A DNA stretch of 64,000 nt, from the NCBI RefSeq assembly GCF_020873875.1, contig NZ_JAHWGU010000001.1, positions 248,001-312,000 on the forward strand. Direction: 5' to 3'. The translations under genes were made by a program, and so were the position numbers. This DNA is from Actinoplanes sp. DH11. GTDB taxonomy: Bacteria > Actinomycetota > Actinomycetes > Mycobacteriales > Micromonosporaceae. The notes below the pieces were generated by a model. It did not search any database. It was not told the DNA's origin and saw only the letters and a program-made list of their open reading frames with translations. Shown here one piece after another: positions 7,966 through 17,248 of the stretch (position 1 is its first letter; each line of letters begins with the position of its first letter).

Positions 7966-8559
7966 GTGTACGAAGGTGCCATCCAGGACCTGATCGATGA
8001 GCTGGGCCGGCTGCCGGGCGTGGGCCCGAAGTCGGCCCAGCGCATCGCGTTCCACATCCTTTCCGCGGACCCGGCCGACGTGAACCGGCTGTCCGGCGCC
8101 CTGCGCAAGGTGAAGGAACTGGTTCGTTTCTGTACGACCTGTTTCAACGTGGCCGAGTCCGAGCAGTGCCGGGTCTGCCGCGACACCCGCCGTACCAATG
8201 AGGTGCTGTGTGTGGTGGAGGAGCCGAAGGATGTCGTGGCGATCGAGCGGACCGGTGAGTTCCGCGGCCGGTACCACGTGCTCGGCGGGGCGATCAACCC
8301 GTTGGAGGGCATCGGGCCGGACAACCTGAAGATCCGGGAGTTGTTGATCCGGCTCGGTACCGGTGAGGTCAAGGAGCTGATCCTGGCCACCGATCCGAAC
8401 ACGGAGGGTGAGGCCACCGCGACCTATTTGGGGCTGCTGGTGAAGCCGATGGGTATCGCGGTGACCCGGCTGGCGAGTGGTCTGCCGGTCGGTGGCGACC
8501 TCGAGTACGCCGATGAGATCACTCTGGGTCGGGCTTTCGAGGGCCGGCGAGCGATCTAG
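7966..8559 (+). CDS. recR: Recombination mediator RecR
   Basis: A 197-residue protein that acts with RecF/RecO to load RecA on gapped DNA. It has a helix-hairpin-helix start ([20 protein letters not shown]), a C4 zinc finger (CTTC...CRVC), and a TOPRIM domain with the [12 protein letters not shown] motif near residue 145. The GTG at 7966, 4 nt after the ybaB stop, fits the usual RecR N-terminus; upstream in-frame codons lie inside ybaB. Confidence 0.95.
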   Translation: MYEGAIQDLIDELGRLPGVGPKSAQRIAFHILSADPADVNRLSGALRKVKELVRFCTTCFNVAESEQCRVCRDTRRTNEVLCVVEEPKDVVAIERTGEFRGRYHVLGGAINPLEGIGPDNLKIRELLIRLGTGEVKELILATDPNTEGEATATYLGLLVKPMGIAVTRLASGLPVGGDLEYADEITLGRAFEGRRAI

Positions 8560-8962
8560 ATCTACGTCTCGTAACGTGAATGTAACGCCAAGCGACCGGT
8601 TGCATCCGATTTGCTACTTAACTGCCGTCGACGCGGTAATTTCCGTTTGGTCGGCGTTCTAGGTCACGGTGACATCACGGGGGAGACACGGAAACATCCG
8701 CGTGGGGTCAGCGAACTTGACCCAGAGCACTCACTAGGTGAATGTTCCTCTCGATGGCGGCCACACCCGCCGTCGAGTGCCTTCGTGGCGTCGCTCTGAT
8801 CTCGGTCGGCGCAGCGGAGGACGGCACTCGAGGCATGCGATAACCGATCGGTTGCCGTTCGCTACGTGGGCCATCGTCACTGCTCGGGGGATTTCCGTGT
8901 CTGCCCTGAACCGTGGCCGTGGACTCCCGTCGCCCGGCGACCGGGAGAGGACCGGCGAATAG
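8560..8962 (+). promoter_or_regulatory. Leader region of the peptide-transporter operon
   Basis: This 400-bp gap holds no supported gene. It contains the palindrome GTCAC-G-GTGAC (8663-8673), a GTAACG direct repeat near 8571 and 8582, and an interrupted inverted repeat CGAGTGCC / GGCACTCG (about 8774-8832). These are candidate operator or promoter elements for the downstream transporter. A 74-codon frame ending at 8962 lacks protein-like features. Confidence 0.4.
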
Positions 8963-9970
8963 ATGTCGCTTGGCCCAGAGGCACCGATCGTCGACGAGAC
9001 GACGGCGCCGACAGCCGACGCGGCTGAGGTGCGAGGCCCCGCTGAGAAGGCGATCGCGGGCCGGTCACTGAAGCAGATTGCTTGGCGCCGCCTGAAGAAG
9101 GACAAGGTCGCCATCGGCGGCGCTGTCGTCGTTCTTGTCCTTGTCGTCATCGCCATCCTGGCGCCGGTGCTGACCAAGCTCTGGGGCCACCCGATCGACG
9201 AGTGGCACCCGGATCAGGTGGATCCGACGTTCGCCACCCCGATCAACCCGTGGGGCGGCATCACCAAGGACTTCATCCTGGGTGTGGAGCCGACGACCGG
9301 GCGGGACATCTTCAGCCGGATCGTCTACGGCGCGCAGACGTCGCTGACGGTGGCGTTCCTGTCGGCGTTCCTCTCGACCATCCTGGGCGTCCTGTTCGGC
9401 GCGGCGGCCGGCTTCCTCGGCGGCTGGGTCGATTCGGTGATCAGCCGGGTGATGGACTTCCTGCTCGCCTTCCCGCAGCTGCTCTTCTCGATCGCGCTGG
9501 TCTCGGTCCTTCCGCAGGAGTTCCTCGGACTGGGCGGCCGCTGGTCGCGCGTGAGCGTGCTGATCCTGGTGATCGGCTTCTTCGGCTGGCCGTACATCGG
9601 CCGGATCGTCCGCGGCCAGACGCTCTCCCTGCGTGAGCGGGAGTTCGTCGAGGCTGCTCGCAGCATGGGCGCGCGGTCGCCACGGATCCTGTTCCGGGAG
9701 TTGTTGCCGAACCTGTCGGCGCCGATCCTCGTCTACGCGACGCTGATCATCCCGACGAACATCCTCACCGAGGCCGCTCTGAGCTTCCTCGGCGTCGGCA
9801 TCCCGCCGCCCTGGCCGTCCTGGGGCGGCATGCTCTCGGACGCCGTGGCCTTCTACCAGATCGATCCCATGTTCATGATCATCCCGGGCGGAATGATCTT
9901 CATTACGGTGCTGGCCTTCAACCTCTTCGGTGACGGCCTGCGCGACGCGCTCGACCCGAAGGCCCGCTGA
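8963..9970 (+). CDS. Peptide ABC transporter permease, DppC type
   Basis: A 335-residue inner-membrane permease. A cytoplasmic N-terminus (~50 residues) is followed by TM1 (VVVLVLVVIAILAPVL), a periplasmic loop and five further TM segments. The EAA loop that contacts the ATPase reads EAARSMGARSPRILFRELLPN (about residues 230-250). The family imports di- and oligopeptides or nickel. The ATG at 8963 directly follows a TAG; a GGGAGAGG lies ~14 nt upstream. It is first in the operon, before the binding protein, which is an unusual order. Confidence 0.93.
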   Translation: MSLGPEAPIVDETTAPTADAAEVRGPAEKAIAGRSLKQIAWRRLKKDKVAIGGAVVVLVLVVIAILAPVLTKLWGHPIDEWHPDQVDPTFATPINPWGGITKDFILGVEPTTGRDIFSRIVYGAQTSLTVAFLSAFLSTILGVLFGAAAGFLGGWVDSVISRVMDFLLAFPQLLFSIALVSVLPQEFLGLGGRWSRVSVLILVIGFFGWPYIGRIVRGQTLSLREREFVEAARSMGARSPRILFRELLPNLSAPILVYATLIIPTNILTEAALSFLGVGIPPPWPSWGGMLSDAVAFYQIDPMFMIIPGGMIFITVLAFNLFGDGLRDALDPKAR

Positions 9971-10043
9971 CACAGGGGTTGGCGAAGAACATCGCATGTT
10001 TGGCGGGCCGCACGGCTCCGCTGTTCGAGGAGTAGGAGAAACG

Positions 10044-11828
10044 GTGTCTCGAAAGACAAGGGCGATAGCGGCAGCCGGTGTTGCTGTCGTGATGGGGCTG
10101 ACCACCGCCGCGTGTGGTGGCTCGAGCAGCGACGACAACAGCAGCAACGGCAACTCCGGTGGCAAGGCCGCGTACAACGCCGCGATCACGGACGTCGTCA
10201 ACCCGGCGACGACCAAGGGCGGCACGCTGAACCTGTGGAGCTCGCAGGATGCGGACTCGTGGGACCCGGCGCGTGGCTACTACGCGTTCGTCTGGAACCT
10301 GAACCGCCTTTACACGCGCAAGCTGGTCGAGTACGCCGCCGTCCCGGGCAAGGCGGGTCTGGAGCTCCAGGCAGACCTCGCCGAGGCGATGCCGACCATC
10401 AGCGCCGACAAGCTGACCTACACCTTCAAGCTGCGCAGCGGCGTGAAGTTCGACGACGGATCCCCGATCACGTCGAAGGACATCAAGTACGGCATCGAGC
10501 GGGTCTGGGCTGCGGACGTCATCAACGGCGGCCCGGTCTACCTGCCCGGCCACCTGGACCAGGGGCAGAACTACCCCGGCCCCTACAAGGACACCGACCC
10601 GAACAAGCTGGGCCTGAAGTCCGTCACCACTCCGGACGACTCGACCATCGAGTTCAAGCTGCAGAAGCCCTCCTCGGACTTCATCTACCTGCTGGCGATG
10701 CCCGGCTCCGGCCCGGTTCCGCAGAAGCGGGACACCGGCGCGCAGTACGGTTCGGCGCCGGCCGCGTCCGGCCCGTACATGTTCAAGGAAGGCGGCATCC
10801 AGCCGGGCAAGAGCGTGTCGTGGGTCCGTAACCCCAACTGGGACCAGGCCACCGACCCGATCCGCAAGGCCCTGCCGGACGCGATCAACCTGACCATCAC
10901 CACCAACGCCGAGGACCTCGACGCCCGCCTGATGGCCGGCACCGCTGACCTCGACGTCGGCCAGACCGGTGTGCAGGCGGCGGCGCGGACCAAGATCCTC
11001 ACCGACCCGAACATGAAGGCCAACGCGGACACCCCGACCACCGGCTTCCTCCGGTACGCGGGTCTCTCCACCTCGGTCGCCCCGTTCGACCAGATCGAGT
11101 GCCGCAAGGCGGTCATCTACGCCGCCGACCCGACCACGCTGCAGTCCGCGCGTGGTGGCCCGATCGCGGGTGGCGACATCGGCACCAGCATGCTGCCGCC
11201 GAACATCGCCGGCTCGGACGCCAAGTACGACCCGTTCAACCGGCTCCAGGGCAAGGCGCAGGTCGACAAGGCCAAGGAGGCTCTCGCCGCCTGTGGCAAG
11301 CCGAACGGTTTCGACACCATCATCGCGGTCCGCAACAACCGTGAGGCCGAGGTCAAGACCTCCGAGGCCCTCCAGGCCGCTCTGAAGGCCGTCGGCATCA
11401 ACGCCAAGATCGAGCAGTACGACGGTGCCCAGCAGCCGTCCATCACCGGTGCGCCCGACAACGTGAAGCGCAAGGGCTACGGCATCATCATCGGTGGTTG
11501 GGGTGCTGACTACCCGACCGGTTCCGGTTACCTGCAGCCGCTCGCCGACAGCCGGTTCATCCCGGACAACGGCAACTACAACCTTGCTGAGATCAAGGAC
11601 CCGGCGATCGACAAGCTGTTCGACGACGCCGCTGCGGAGACCGACCCGGCCAAGGCCGCGGCCATCTACAGCCAGGTCAACCAGAAGGTCATGGAAGGCG
11701 CGTACTACCTGCCGTTCGTGGTCGACAAGGCGCTCAACTACCGCAACCCGCGGCTGACGAACGTCTACGTCCACGACGCGTTCGGCATGTACGACTTCCA
11801 GGCCATCGGCGTCAGCGACGGCAAGTAA
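10044..11828 (+). CDS. Extracytoplasmic peptide-binding lipoprotein (SBP family 5)
   Basis: A 594-residue solute-binding protein. The GTG at 10044 has AGGAG 5 nt upstream and starts a lipoprotein signal peptide with lipobox TAAC (Cys24), followed by a Ser/Asn/Gly linker. The mature part has the DppA/OppA pattern: DADSWDPARGYY, TYTFKLRSGVKFDDGSPITSKD, and YGIIIGGWGADYP. It would capture peptides outside the membrane and pass them to the DppB/DppC-like channel encoded on either side. The substrate cannot be read from sequence. Confidence 0.95.
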   Translation: MSRKTRAIAAAGVAVVMGLTTAACGGSSSDDNSSNGNSGGKAAYNAAITDVVNPATTKGGTLNLWSSQDADSWDPARGYYAFVWNLNRLYTRKLVEYAAVPGKAGLELQADLAEAMPTISADKLTYTFKLRSGVKFDDGSPITSKDIKYGIERVWAADVINGGPVYLPGHLDQGQNYPGPYKDTDPNKLGLKSVTTPDDSTIEFKLQKPSSDFIYLLAMPGSGPVPQKRDTGAQYGSAPAASGPYMFKEGGIQPGKSVSWVRNPNWDQATDPIRKALPDAINLTITTNAEDLDARLMAGTADLDVGQTGVQAAARTKILTDPNMKANADTPTTGFLRYAGLSTSVAPFDQIECRKAVIYAADPTTLQSARGGPIAGGDIGTSMLPPNIAGSDAKYDPFNRLQGKAQVDKAKEALAACGKPNGFDTIIAVRNNREAEVKTSEALQAALKAVGINAKIEQYDGAQQPSITGAPDNVKRKGYGIIIGGWGADYPTGSGYLQPLADSRFIPDNGNYNLAEIKDPAIDKLFDDAAAETDPAKAAAIYSQVNQKVMEGAYYLPFVVDKALNYRNPRLTNVYVHDAFGMYDFQAIGVSDGK

Positions 11829-11904
11829 GAAGTCAGCAACGCCCTTAGCGGCAACGGGTATTTCGAAGGGTTGGTGAAGGCCGCCCGTCCTTCGGCCGAA
11901 CGAC

Positions 11905-12906
11905 GTGCTGGCTTACATCATCCGGCGGTTGGTCAACGCCGTCATTACGCTTCTCGTGGTCACGCTCGTGACCTTCGGTATCTTCTTCGGCGTACCGAAG
12001 ATCACCGGTTCTGATCCCGCGCTGCTCTACATCGGCAAGACCGCCGATGCGGCGTCGATCGAGGGCATCCGCACCAAGATGGGTCTCGCGGACCCGATCC
12101 TGGTGCAGTACGGCAAGTTCCTGAAGGGCCTTGTGGTCGGCCGGGACTACGCCAACGGACCGGACGTCACGCACTGTCCCGCACCGTGCCTCGGATACTC
12201 GTTCAAGACCGACCGTGAGGTCACCCCGTTGCTGCTCAGCGAGATCCCGGTGACGCTGTCGCTGGCGATCGGCGCGGCGATCCTGTGGCTGATCATGGGT
12301 ATCTCCACCGGCGTCATCTCGGCGCTGCGAAGAGGGACGTTCCTGGACCGGGCGGTGATGACGGGTGCCCTGGCCGGCGTCTCGCTGCCCATCTACTTCA
12401 CCGGCCTGCTCGCCTCCGCCATCTTCATCTACTGGCTGGGGTGGCTACCACCGAGCAACTACACGCCGTTCCTGGAAAGTCCGGCCGACTGGTTCGTGTC
12501 GCTGCTGCTGCCATGGATCACGCTGGCCTTCCTGTTCTCGGCCACCTACGCCCGTCTCACCCGGGCGAACATGCTCGAGACCCTGGGCGAGGACTACATC
12601 CGGACGGCCCGGGCCAAGGGCCTGCGGGAGCGTACGGTCATCGGCAAGCACGGCCTGCGCTCCGGCCTCACCCCGATCGTCACGGTCTTCGGCCTCGACC
12701 TCGGCGCGCTGCTCGGCGGCGCGGTGCTCACCGAGGCCGTCTTCAACCTGCGTGGCCTCGGTTACCAGGCGCTCGACGCGATCCGGGCCAACGACCTCCC
12801 GGTCATCCTGGGCGTCACCATGATCGCCGCGTTCTTCATCGTCTTCGCCAACCTGGTCGTCGACCTGGTCTACGGCGTCATCGACCCGCGTGTGCGGCTG
12901 AGCTGA
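11905..12906 (+). CDS. Peptide ABC transporter permease, DppB type
   Basis: A 333-residue permease beginning MLAYIIRRLVNAVITLLVVTLVTF, the conserved TM1 start of the DppB family. Six TM segments are expected, and the EAA motif is at about residues 232-250 (RTARAKGLRERTVIGKHGL). It pairs with the DppC-type protein upstream to form the channel. The start is GTG at 11905; the ribosome site is weak (GGTTGGTGAAGG, 15 nt or more away). Confidence 0.93.
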   Translation: MLAYIIRRLVNAVITLLVVTLVTFGIFFGVPKITGSDPALLYIGKTADAASIEGIRTKMGLADPILVQYGKFLKGLVVGRDYANGPDVTHCPAPCLGYSFKTDREVTPLLLSEIPVTLSLAIGAAILWLIMGISTGVISALRRGTFLDRAVMTGALAGVSLPIYFTGLLASAIFIYWLGWLPPSNYTPFLESPADWFVSLLLPWITLAFLFSATYARLTRANMLETLGEDYIRTARAKGLRERTVIGKHGLRSGLTPIVTVFGLDLGALLGGAVLTEAVFNLRGLGYQALDAIRANDLPVILGVTMIAAFFIVFANLVVDLVYGVIDPRVRLS

Positions 12907-12917
12907 GGGGGAGGAAC

Positions 12918-13958
12918 ATGTCCGTCAACTCGGCGACCGCCCGCCCGTTCCTCGAGGTCAAGGACCTCACCGTCCGTTTCGAGACGGACGACGGCATCGT
13001 GCAGGCCGTCTCGGGCTCGAACTTCTCGCTCCGGGCCGGGCAGACGCTCGGCATCGTGGGCGAGTCCGGCTCCGGCAAGAGCGTCACCTCGCTCGCCCTG
13101 CTGGGCCTGCACCGCACCCGCAGCAACGCGAAGGTCACCGGCGAGATCTGGCTCGACGACAAGGAACTCGTCACCGCCACGGACGAAGAGGTCCGCAAGC
13201 TGCGCGGCGGCAAGATGTCGATGATCTTCCAGGACCCGCTGAGCGCGATGCACCCGTACTTCACGGTCGGGTCGCAGATCGTCGAGGCGTACCGGGTGCA
13301 CCACCCCGACGTGAGCAAGAAGGCGGCGCGGGAGCGGGCCGTCGACATGCTCGCCCGGGTCGGCATCCCGCAGCCGGAGCGGCGTTTCCACGACTACGCC
13401 CACCAGTTCTCCGGTGGTATGCGGCAACGCGCGATGATCGCGATGGCGCTCGTCAACGACCCGAAGCTGCTGATCGCCGACGAGCCCACCACGGCACTCG
13501 ACGTGACGGTGCAGGCGCAGATCCTGGACCTGATCCGGGACCTGCAAGAGGAGTTCGGCTCCGCGGTCATCATGATCACGCATGACCTGGGCGTGGTGGC
13601 CGAGCTCGCCGACGAGGTCCTGGTCATGTACGGCGGAAAGGTCATCGAGAACGGCCCGGCGATCGACCTGTTCCAGCGGCCGCAGCACCCGTACACCTGG
13701 GGTCTGCTCGGTTCCATGCCGCGTCTCGACCGTGAGGTGCGCGAGCGCCTCAACCCGGTCAAGGGTTCGCCGCCCAGCCTGATCAATCTGCCTTCCGGAT
13801 GTGCTTTCCACCCACGCTGCCCCTATGCGGGGCGCAACGGGGACCGCTCGTTCAACGAGGTGCCCGTGCTGTCCGGCGGAGCCCATGGGGTCGCCTGCCA
13901 CCTGCCGCCCGACCTGCGAACGAAGATCTTCCAGGAAGAAGTGGCTCCGAACCTCTGA
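12918..13958 (+). CDS. Peptide ABC transporter ATPase, DppD type
   Basis: A 346-residue ABC ATPase: Walker A GESGSGKS, signature FSGGMRQRAMIAMAL, Walker B LLIADEPTTALDV, switch His in MITHD, and the C-terminal oligopeptide-transporter extension with clustered cysteines (CAFHPRCPYA). It powers peptide import together with the next gene. ATG 12918 is preceded by GGGGGAGGAA, 11 nt after the permease stop. Confidence 0.95.
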   Translation: MSVNSATARPFLEVKDLTVRFETDDGIVQAVSGSNFSLRAGQTLGIVGESGSGKSVTSLALLGLHRTRSNAKVTGEIWLDDKELVTATDEEVRKLRGGKMSMIFQDPLSAMHPYFTVGSQIVEAYRVHHPDVSKKAARERAVDMLARVGIPQPERRFHDYAHQFSGGMRQRAMIAMALVNDPKLLIADEPTTALDVTVQAQILDLIRDLQEEFGSAVIMITHDLGVVAELADEVLVMYGGKVIENGPAIDLFQRPQHPYTWGLLGSMPRLDREVRERLNPVKGSPPSLINLPSGCAFHPRCPYAGRNGDRSFNEVPVLSGGAHGVACHLPPDLRTKIFQEEVAPNL

Positions 13959-13976
13959 GCGGGGAGTAATAGAACG

Positions 13977-15014
13977 ATGAGCGAGAACCTGCTCGAGGCG
14001 ACCGGGGTGCAGAAGCACTTCCCGATCACGAAGGGTCTGTTCAAGCGCCAGATCGGTGCCGTGCGCGCCGTGGACGGCATCGACCTGGAGGTCCGGGCCG
14101 GCGAGACGCTGGGCCTTGTCGGCGAGTCCGGTTGTGGCAAGTCGACGCTGGGCCGGCTCTTCACCCGGATCCTGGAGCCGACCGACGGCAAGATCGTCTT
14201 CGAGGGTGAGGACATCACCCACAAGTCGGTCACCCAGATGCGCCCGCTCCGGCGGGACGTGCAGATGATCTTCCAGGACCCGTACTCGTCGCTGAACCCG
14301 CGGCACACCATCGGGTCGATCATCGCGGCGCCGCTCCAGATCCAGAAGATCCCTACCCCGCAGGGCCTCAAGACGGCCGTGCAGGAGCTGCTGGAACTGG
14401 TCGGCCTCAACCCGGAGCACTACAACCGGTACCCGCACGAGTTCTCCGGCGGTCAGCGGCAGCGCATCGGCATCGCCCGGGCGCTCGCGCTGCGACCGAA
14501 ACTGATCGTGGCGGACGAGCCGGTGTCGGCGCTTGACGTGTCGATCCAGGCGCAGGTCGTGAACCTGCTCGAGGACCTGCAGAACGAGTTCGACCTGACC
14601 TACGTGTTCATCGCGCACGACCTGTCCGTGGTGCGGCACATCTCCGACCGGGTCGCCGTGATGTACCTGGGCAAGGTCGTGGAGATCGCGGAACGGGACG
14701 AGCTGTACCGGAACCCGCGTCACCCGTACACCGTGGCCCTGATGTCGGCGGTCCCGGTGCCCGACCCGGTCCGGCGTGATCGCGCGCAGCGCGAACGCGT
14801 GCTGCTCACCGGCGACGTGCCGAGCCCGATCAACCCGCCGTCCGGCTGCCGGTTCCGCACCCGCTGCTGGAAGGCGCAGGACATCTGCGCGACCGAGGAG
14901 CCGCCGCTGGTCACGCGGGCGGACGACCCGGAGTCGCACCTGACGGCGTGCCACTTCCCGGTGGTCTCGGACGAGATCGTCGCGGGCCGCCGTCCGGCGA
15001 CGACGCCTGTCTGA
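13977..15014 (+). CDS. Peptide ABC transporter ATPase, DppF type
   Basis: A 345-residue partner ATPase: Walker [10 protein letters not shown], signature [15 protein letters not shown], Walker [14 protein letters not shown], and the C-terminal Cys motif [13 protein letters not shown]. The heterodimer with the DppD-type protein is typical of the family. The start at 13977 follows GGGGAGTAAT. It is the last gene of the five-gene operon; the minus-strand secreted-protein region begins right after it. Confidence 0.95.
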   Translation: MSENLLEATGVQKHFPITKGLFKRQIGAVRAVDGIDLEVRAGETLGLVGESGCGKSTLGRLFTRILEPTDGKIVFEGEDITHKSVTQMRPLRRDVQMIFQDPYSSLNPRHTIGSIIAAPLQIQKIPTPQGLKTAVQELLELVGLNPEHYNRYPHEFSGGQRQRIGIARALALRPKLIVADEPVSALDVSIQAQVVNLLEDLQNEFDLTYVFIAHDLSVVRHISDRVAVMYLGKVVEIAERDELYRNPRHPYTVALMSAVPVPDPVRRDRAQRERVLLTGDVPSPINPPSGCRFRTRCWKAQDICATEEPPLVTRADDPESHLTACHFPVVSDEIVAGRRPATTPV

Positions 15015-15043
15015 CCTGCTCTCGCACGTCCGCCGCGGGTTCC

Positions 15044-15185
15044 CTACGACCAGGGGACCCGCGGCGAACTGTATTCGCGCACACCCGGCCCGGCCCGTCG
15101 TGGACCGTAGGCGCCGAGTCGTGGCGAGCCCGGCGATCAGCGGCAGTGCCAACACGACGGCCGCGGTCAGACGGGTGAGACGCAC
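15044..15185 (-). pseudogene. Remnant of a second GH20 hexosaminidase (signal peptide joined to C-terminus)
   Basis: On the minus strand a GTG at 15185 opens a signal peptide (VRLTRL...AVVLALPL) that matches the start of the intact hexosaminidase (VRVTRP...AVFLALPL at 18772). After about 22 codons the sequence jumps, one base out of frame, to 15118-15044. That part encodes a tail matching 18 of the last 24 residues of the intact enzyme (LGAYGPR..A..GVR.YSSP.VPW), ending in TAG. The roughly 450 catalytic residues are gone. The 27-bp spacer to the upstream RTX stop also resembles the spacer of the other copy. Confidence 0.85.
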
Positions 15186-15212
15186 CGGCCCGACCGTAGC
15201 CGCCGTGATCAA

Positions 15213-17051
15213 TCAGTAGATGTACTCGCAGTCCCGGATGTCGTCGACATCCCGGTTCGCCTCGCAGCTGTCGCCCGAGTCCGGGTCGTTCGCGCCACCG
15301 TCGATGATCTCCGGGAGCTCGCCGTTGCGGCCGTGCAGGGTGTCGTCGCCGTCCCCGCCGTACAGTTCGTCCCGGCCGCCGTCACCGGCGAGGTCGTCGC
15401 GGCCGCCGAGGCCGCGGATCACGTCGTTCCCGCCGTCGCCCCGGATCCAGTTGTCCTCGTCGTTGCCGGTGAGGGTGTCCGCGCCGCCGGAGCCGACGAT
15501 CTTCTCCACGTCGGCGCCGACCGTGTCTCCCTCGCCCGCCCGGCCGTCGTCGCCGGCTGAGCCGTCCAGGTCGACGGTGACCGGGCCGTCGACGTACCGG
15601 TAGTCGACCTCGTCGGGGCCGTCGCCACCGATGAGGACGTCCGCGAACTCCGCCGACCGGTCGTTCCGGTACGTGGAGTCGCGGTCGTTCTCGGTGCCGT
15701 ACAGCACGTCGGATTCGTCACCACCGTCGAGGCGGTCCGAGCCGTAGCCGCCGTAGAGGAAGTCGAGACCACTGTTTCCGGAGATGTGGTCGTCGCCGAG
15801 ACCGCCGCTGAGGATGTCGTCGCCGAGACCGCCGTCGATCACGTCCTTCCCGCCCATGCCGAACAGTTCGTCGTCAGCCTTCCGGCCGGTCAGGCGGTCG
15901 TTGCCGGCCCCGCCGGAGATCCGGCCGATGTCGGCCGAGATGGTGTCGCGCTCACCGGACCGGCCGTCGTCACCGGACACGCCGTCCGCGTCGGCGGTGA
16001 TCGCCTGCGTCCCGCCGTAGACGACGGCGTCGAACTGTTCGACGAGTACGCCGTCATTGGTCGGGGAGCCGCCGCCGACGTAGAGGTCGGCATCCGGAAC
16101 CCGCGGGTCGAAGGACGTCTCCTCGACGAACACCTCGACTCCCGGGCCACCGTAGAGGCGGTCGTTGCCGGTGCCGCCGGCGAGCGACACGATGCTGATC
16201 CCGCCTCGGAGCACGTCGTTGCCGCGGCCGCCGTGCAGGTACGAGCCGTAGCCGCCACCGGCGAGCGTGTCGTTGCCGTCCTCGCCGCGGATCGTGTCCT
16301 TGGCCGGCCCGCCGGTGAGCCTGTCGTTGCCGGTGCCGCCGTACAGGAGGTTCTTGCCGCTCGCGCCGGTCACCGTGTCGTTGCCCGGCCCCGCCCAGAC
16401 GGAGTCGTCGCCGGCCTCGCCGGCGATCGTGTCGGCACCGTCGCCGCCGGCGAGCCGGTCGTTGCCGACGCTGCCCGCGATCCGGTCGTTGCCGGCGTCA
16501 CCGGTGAGCCGGTCGTTGCCGCTTTCCCCAGCGAGGGCGTCGTCACCTGCACCGCCGTAGGCGTTGTCGTCGCCCGGGCCACCGCGCAGGGTGTCGTTGC
16601 CGGCCCGCCCGGAGACAGTGTCGTTGCCGCTGTCGGCGTTGATGCGGTCCACACCGCTGCCGCCGGTGATCTTGTCGTTGCCGGCGCCGCCGTAGACCAC
16701 GCTCGGGATGGCGGTCTTGTTGACCAGGACGTCGTTGCGGTCGCCGAGCGTGACGTGCACCTGTGCCGGGTTCTTGGCGGTGGTGCACCGGACCTTGGTC
16801 TTGTCCTTCTTGACCGGCTTGCAGCCCTTGCCGGCCTTGATCGTGACGCGGTCGTCGATCGTCACCATGCGGCCGGAGCGCGTCACGACGACGTTGTTGA
16901 GGCGACCCGCGCCCGCCTTGAGAACGACCTTGGAACCGGAGACCGACGCGACACCGGTGCCCGCCGCGAAGGCCGGCGTGGCGACCACACCGACCGCGAC
17001 CGTGGTGAGAAGCGTGACGCCGGCACGTGTGAGCCATTGGGCTCGTGACAT
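15213..17051 (-). CDS. Secreted calcium-binding RTX-repeat protein
   Basis: A 612-residue protein with a Sec signal peptide (LLTTVAVGVVATPAFA). An N-terminal domain of ~100 residues is followed by some 25 RTX nonapeptides (GG.GND.L type, for example GGAGNDKITGG and GGDGDDTLHG). Such repeats bind Ca2+ and fold outside the cell as a parallel beta-roll. No lipase, protease or other catalytic domain is visible. Two internal blocks share a motif (VVYGG/VDYRY ... GDDGR.GE.DT..AD...I.G), suggesting internal duplication. ATG 17051 is preceded by GGGGGAGGATT. The frame is intact to TGA at 15213. Confidence 0.9.
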   Translation of the reverse strand: MSRAQWLTRAGVTLLTTVAVGVVATPAFAAGTGVASVSGSKVVLKAGAGRLNNVVVTRSGRMVTIDDRVTIKAGKGCKPVKKDKTKVRCTTAKNPAQVHVTLGDRNDVLVNKTAIPSVVYGGAGNDKITGGSGVDRINADSGNDTVSGRAGNDTLRGGPGDDNAYGGAGDDALAGESGNDRLTGDAGNDRIAGSVGNDRLAGGDGADTIAGEAGDDSVWAGPGNDTVTGASGKNLLYGGTGNDRLTGGPAKDTIRGEDGNDTLAGGGYGSYLHGGRGNDVLRGGISIVSLAGGTGNDRLYGGPGVEVFVEETSFDPRVPDADLYVGGGSPTNDGVLVEQFDAVVYGGTQAITADADGVSGDDGRSGERDTISADIGRISGGAGNDRLTGRKADDELFGMGGKDVIDGGLGDDILSGGLGDDHISGNSGLDFLYGGYGSDRLDGGDESDVLYGTENDRDSTYRNDRSAEFADVLIGGDGPDEVDYRYVDGPVTVDLDGSAGDDGRAGEGDTVGADVEKIVGSGGADTLTGNDEDNWIRGDGGNDVIRGLGGRDDLAGDGGRDELYGGDGDDTLHGRNGELPEIIDGGANDPDSGDSCEANRDVDDIRDCEYIY

Positions 17052-17116
17052 GGAATCCTCCCCCGTGAAGTATCCGAGGCATGATCGCGCTCCAAGATGG
17101 ACAGCGGGTGAAGGCG

Positions 17117-17142
17117 ACGCTGACCTCGTCGGTCATCACGCC
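17117..17142 (-). pseudogene. Short relic of the 86-residue small gene (copy B)
   Basis: These 26 bases match 19366-19391, inside the small gene at 19182-19442, at 25 of 26 positions and encode V-M-T-D-E-V in the same strand sense. The rest of 17052-17248 shows no intact gene. A nearby minus-strand stretch (about 17136-17215) encodes GGEGI...YDCE, faintly like an RTX protein C-terminus. It probably marks the start of the second, decayed cassette copy. Confidence 0.5.
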
Positions 17143-17248
17143 CTCTGAACGAGCTCGCAGTCGTACTCCCCATACCGGTGATCTCCTCGGCGGAGATCGA
17201 TGCCTTCACCGCCGTCGAGGATGAACGACAGCGGTGATCGTTGGGTTC

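Noticed and set aside
8738-8962. A 74-codon frame directly before the dppC start
   Set aside because: No ribosome site, basic low-complexity composition and no recognisable features; treated as leader sequence.
12870-15212. A 780-codon minus-strand frame opposite the dppD/dppF genes
   Set aside because: Only its first ~25 codons are meaningful, and these belong to the hexosaminidase relic; the rest is antisense shadow of two clear ABC ATPases.
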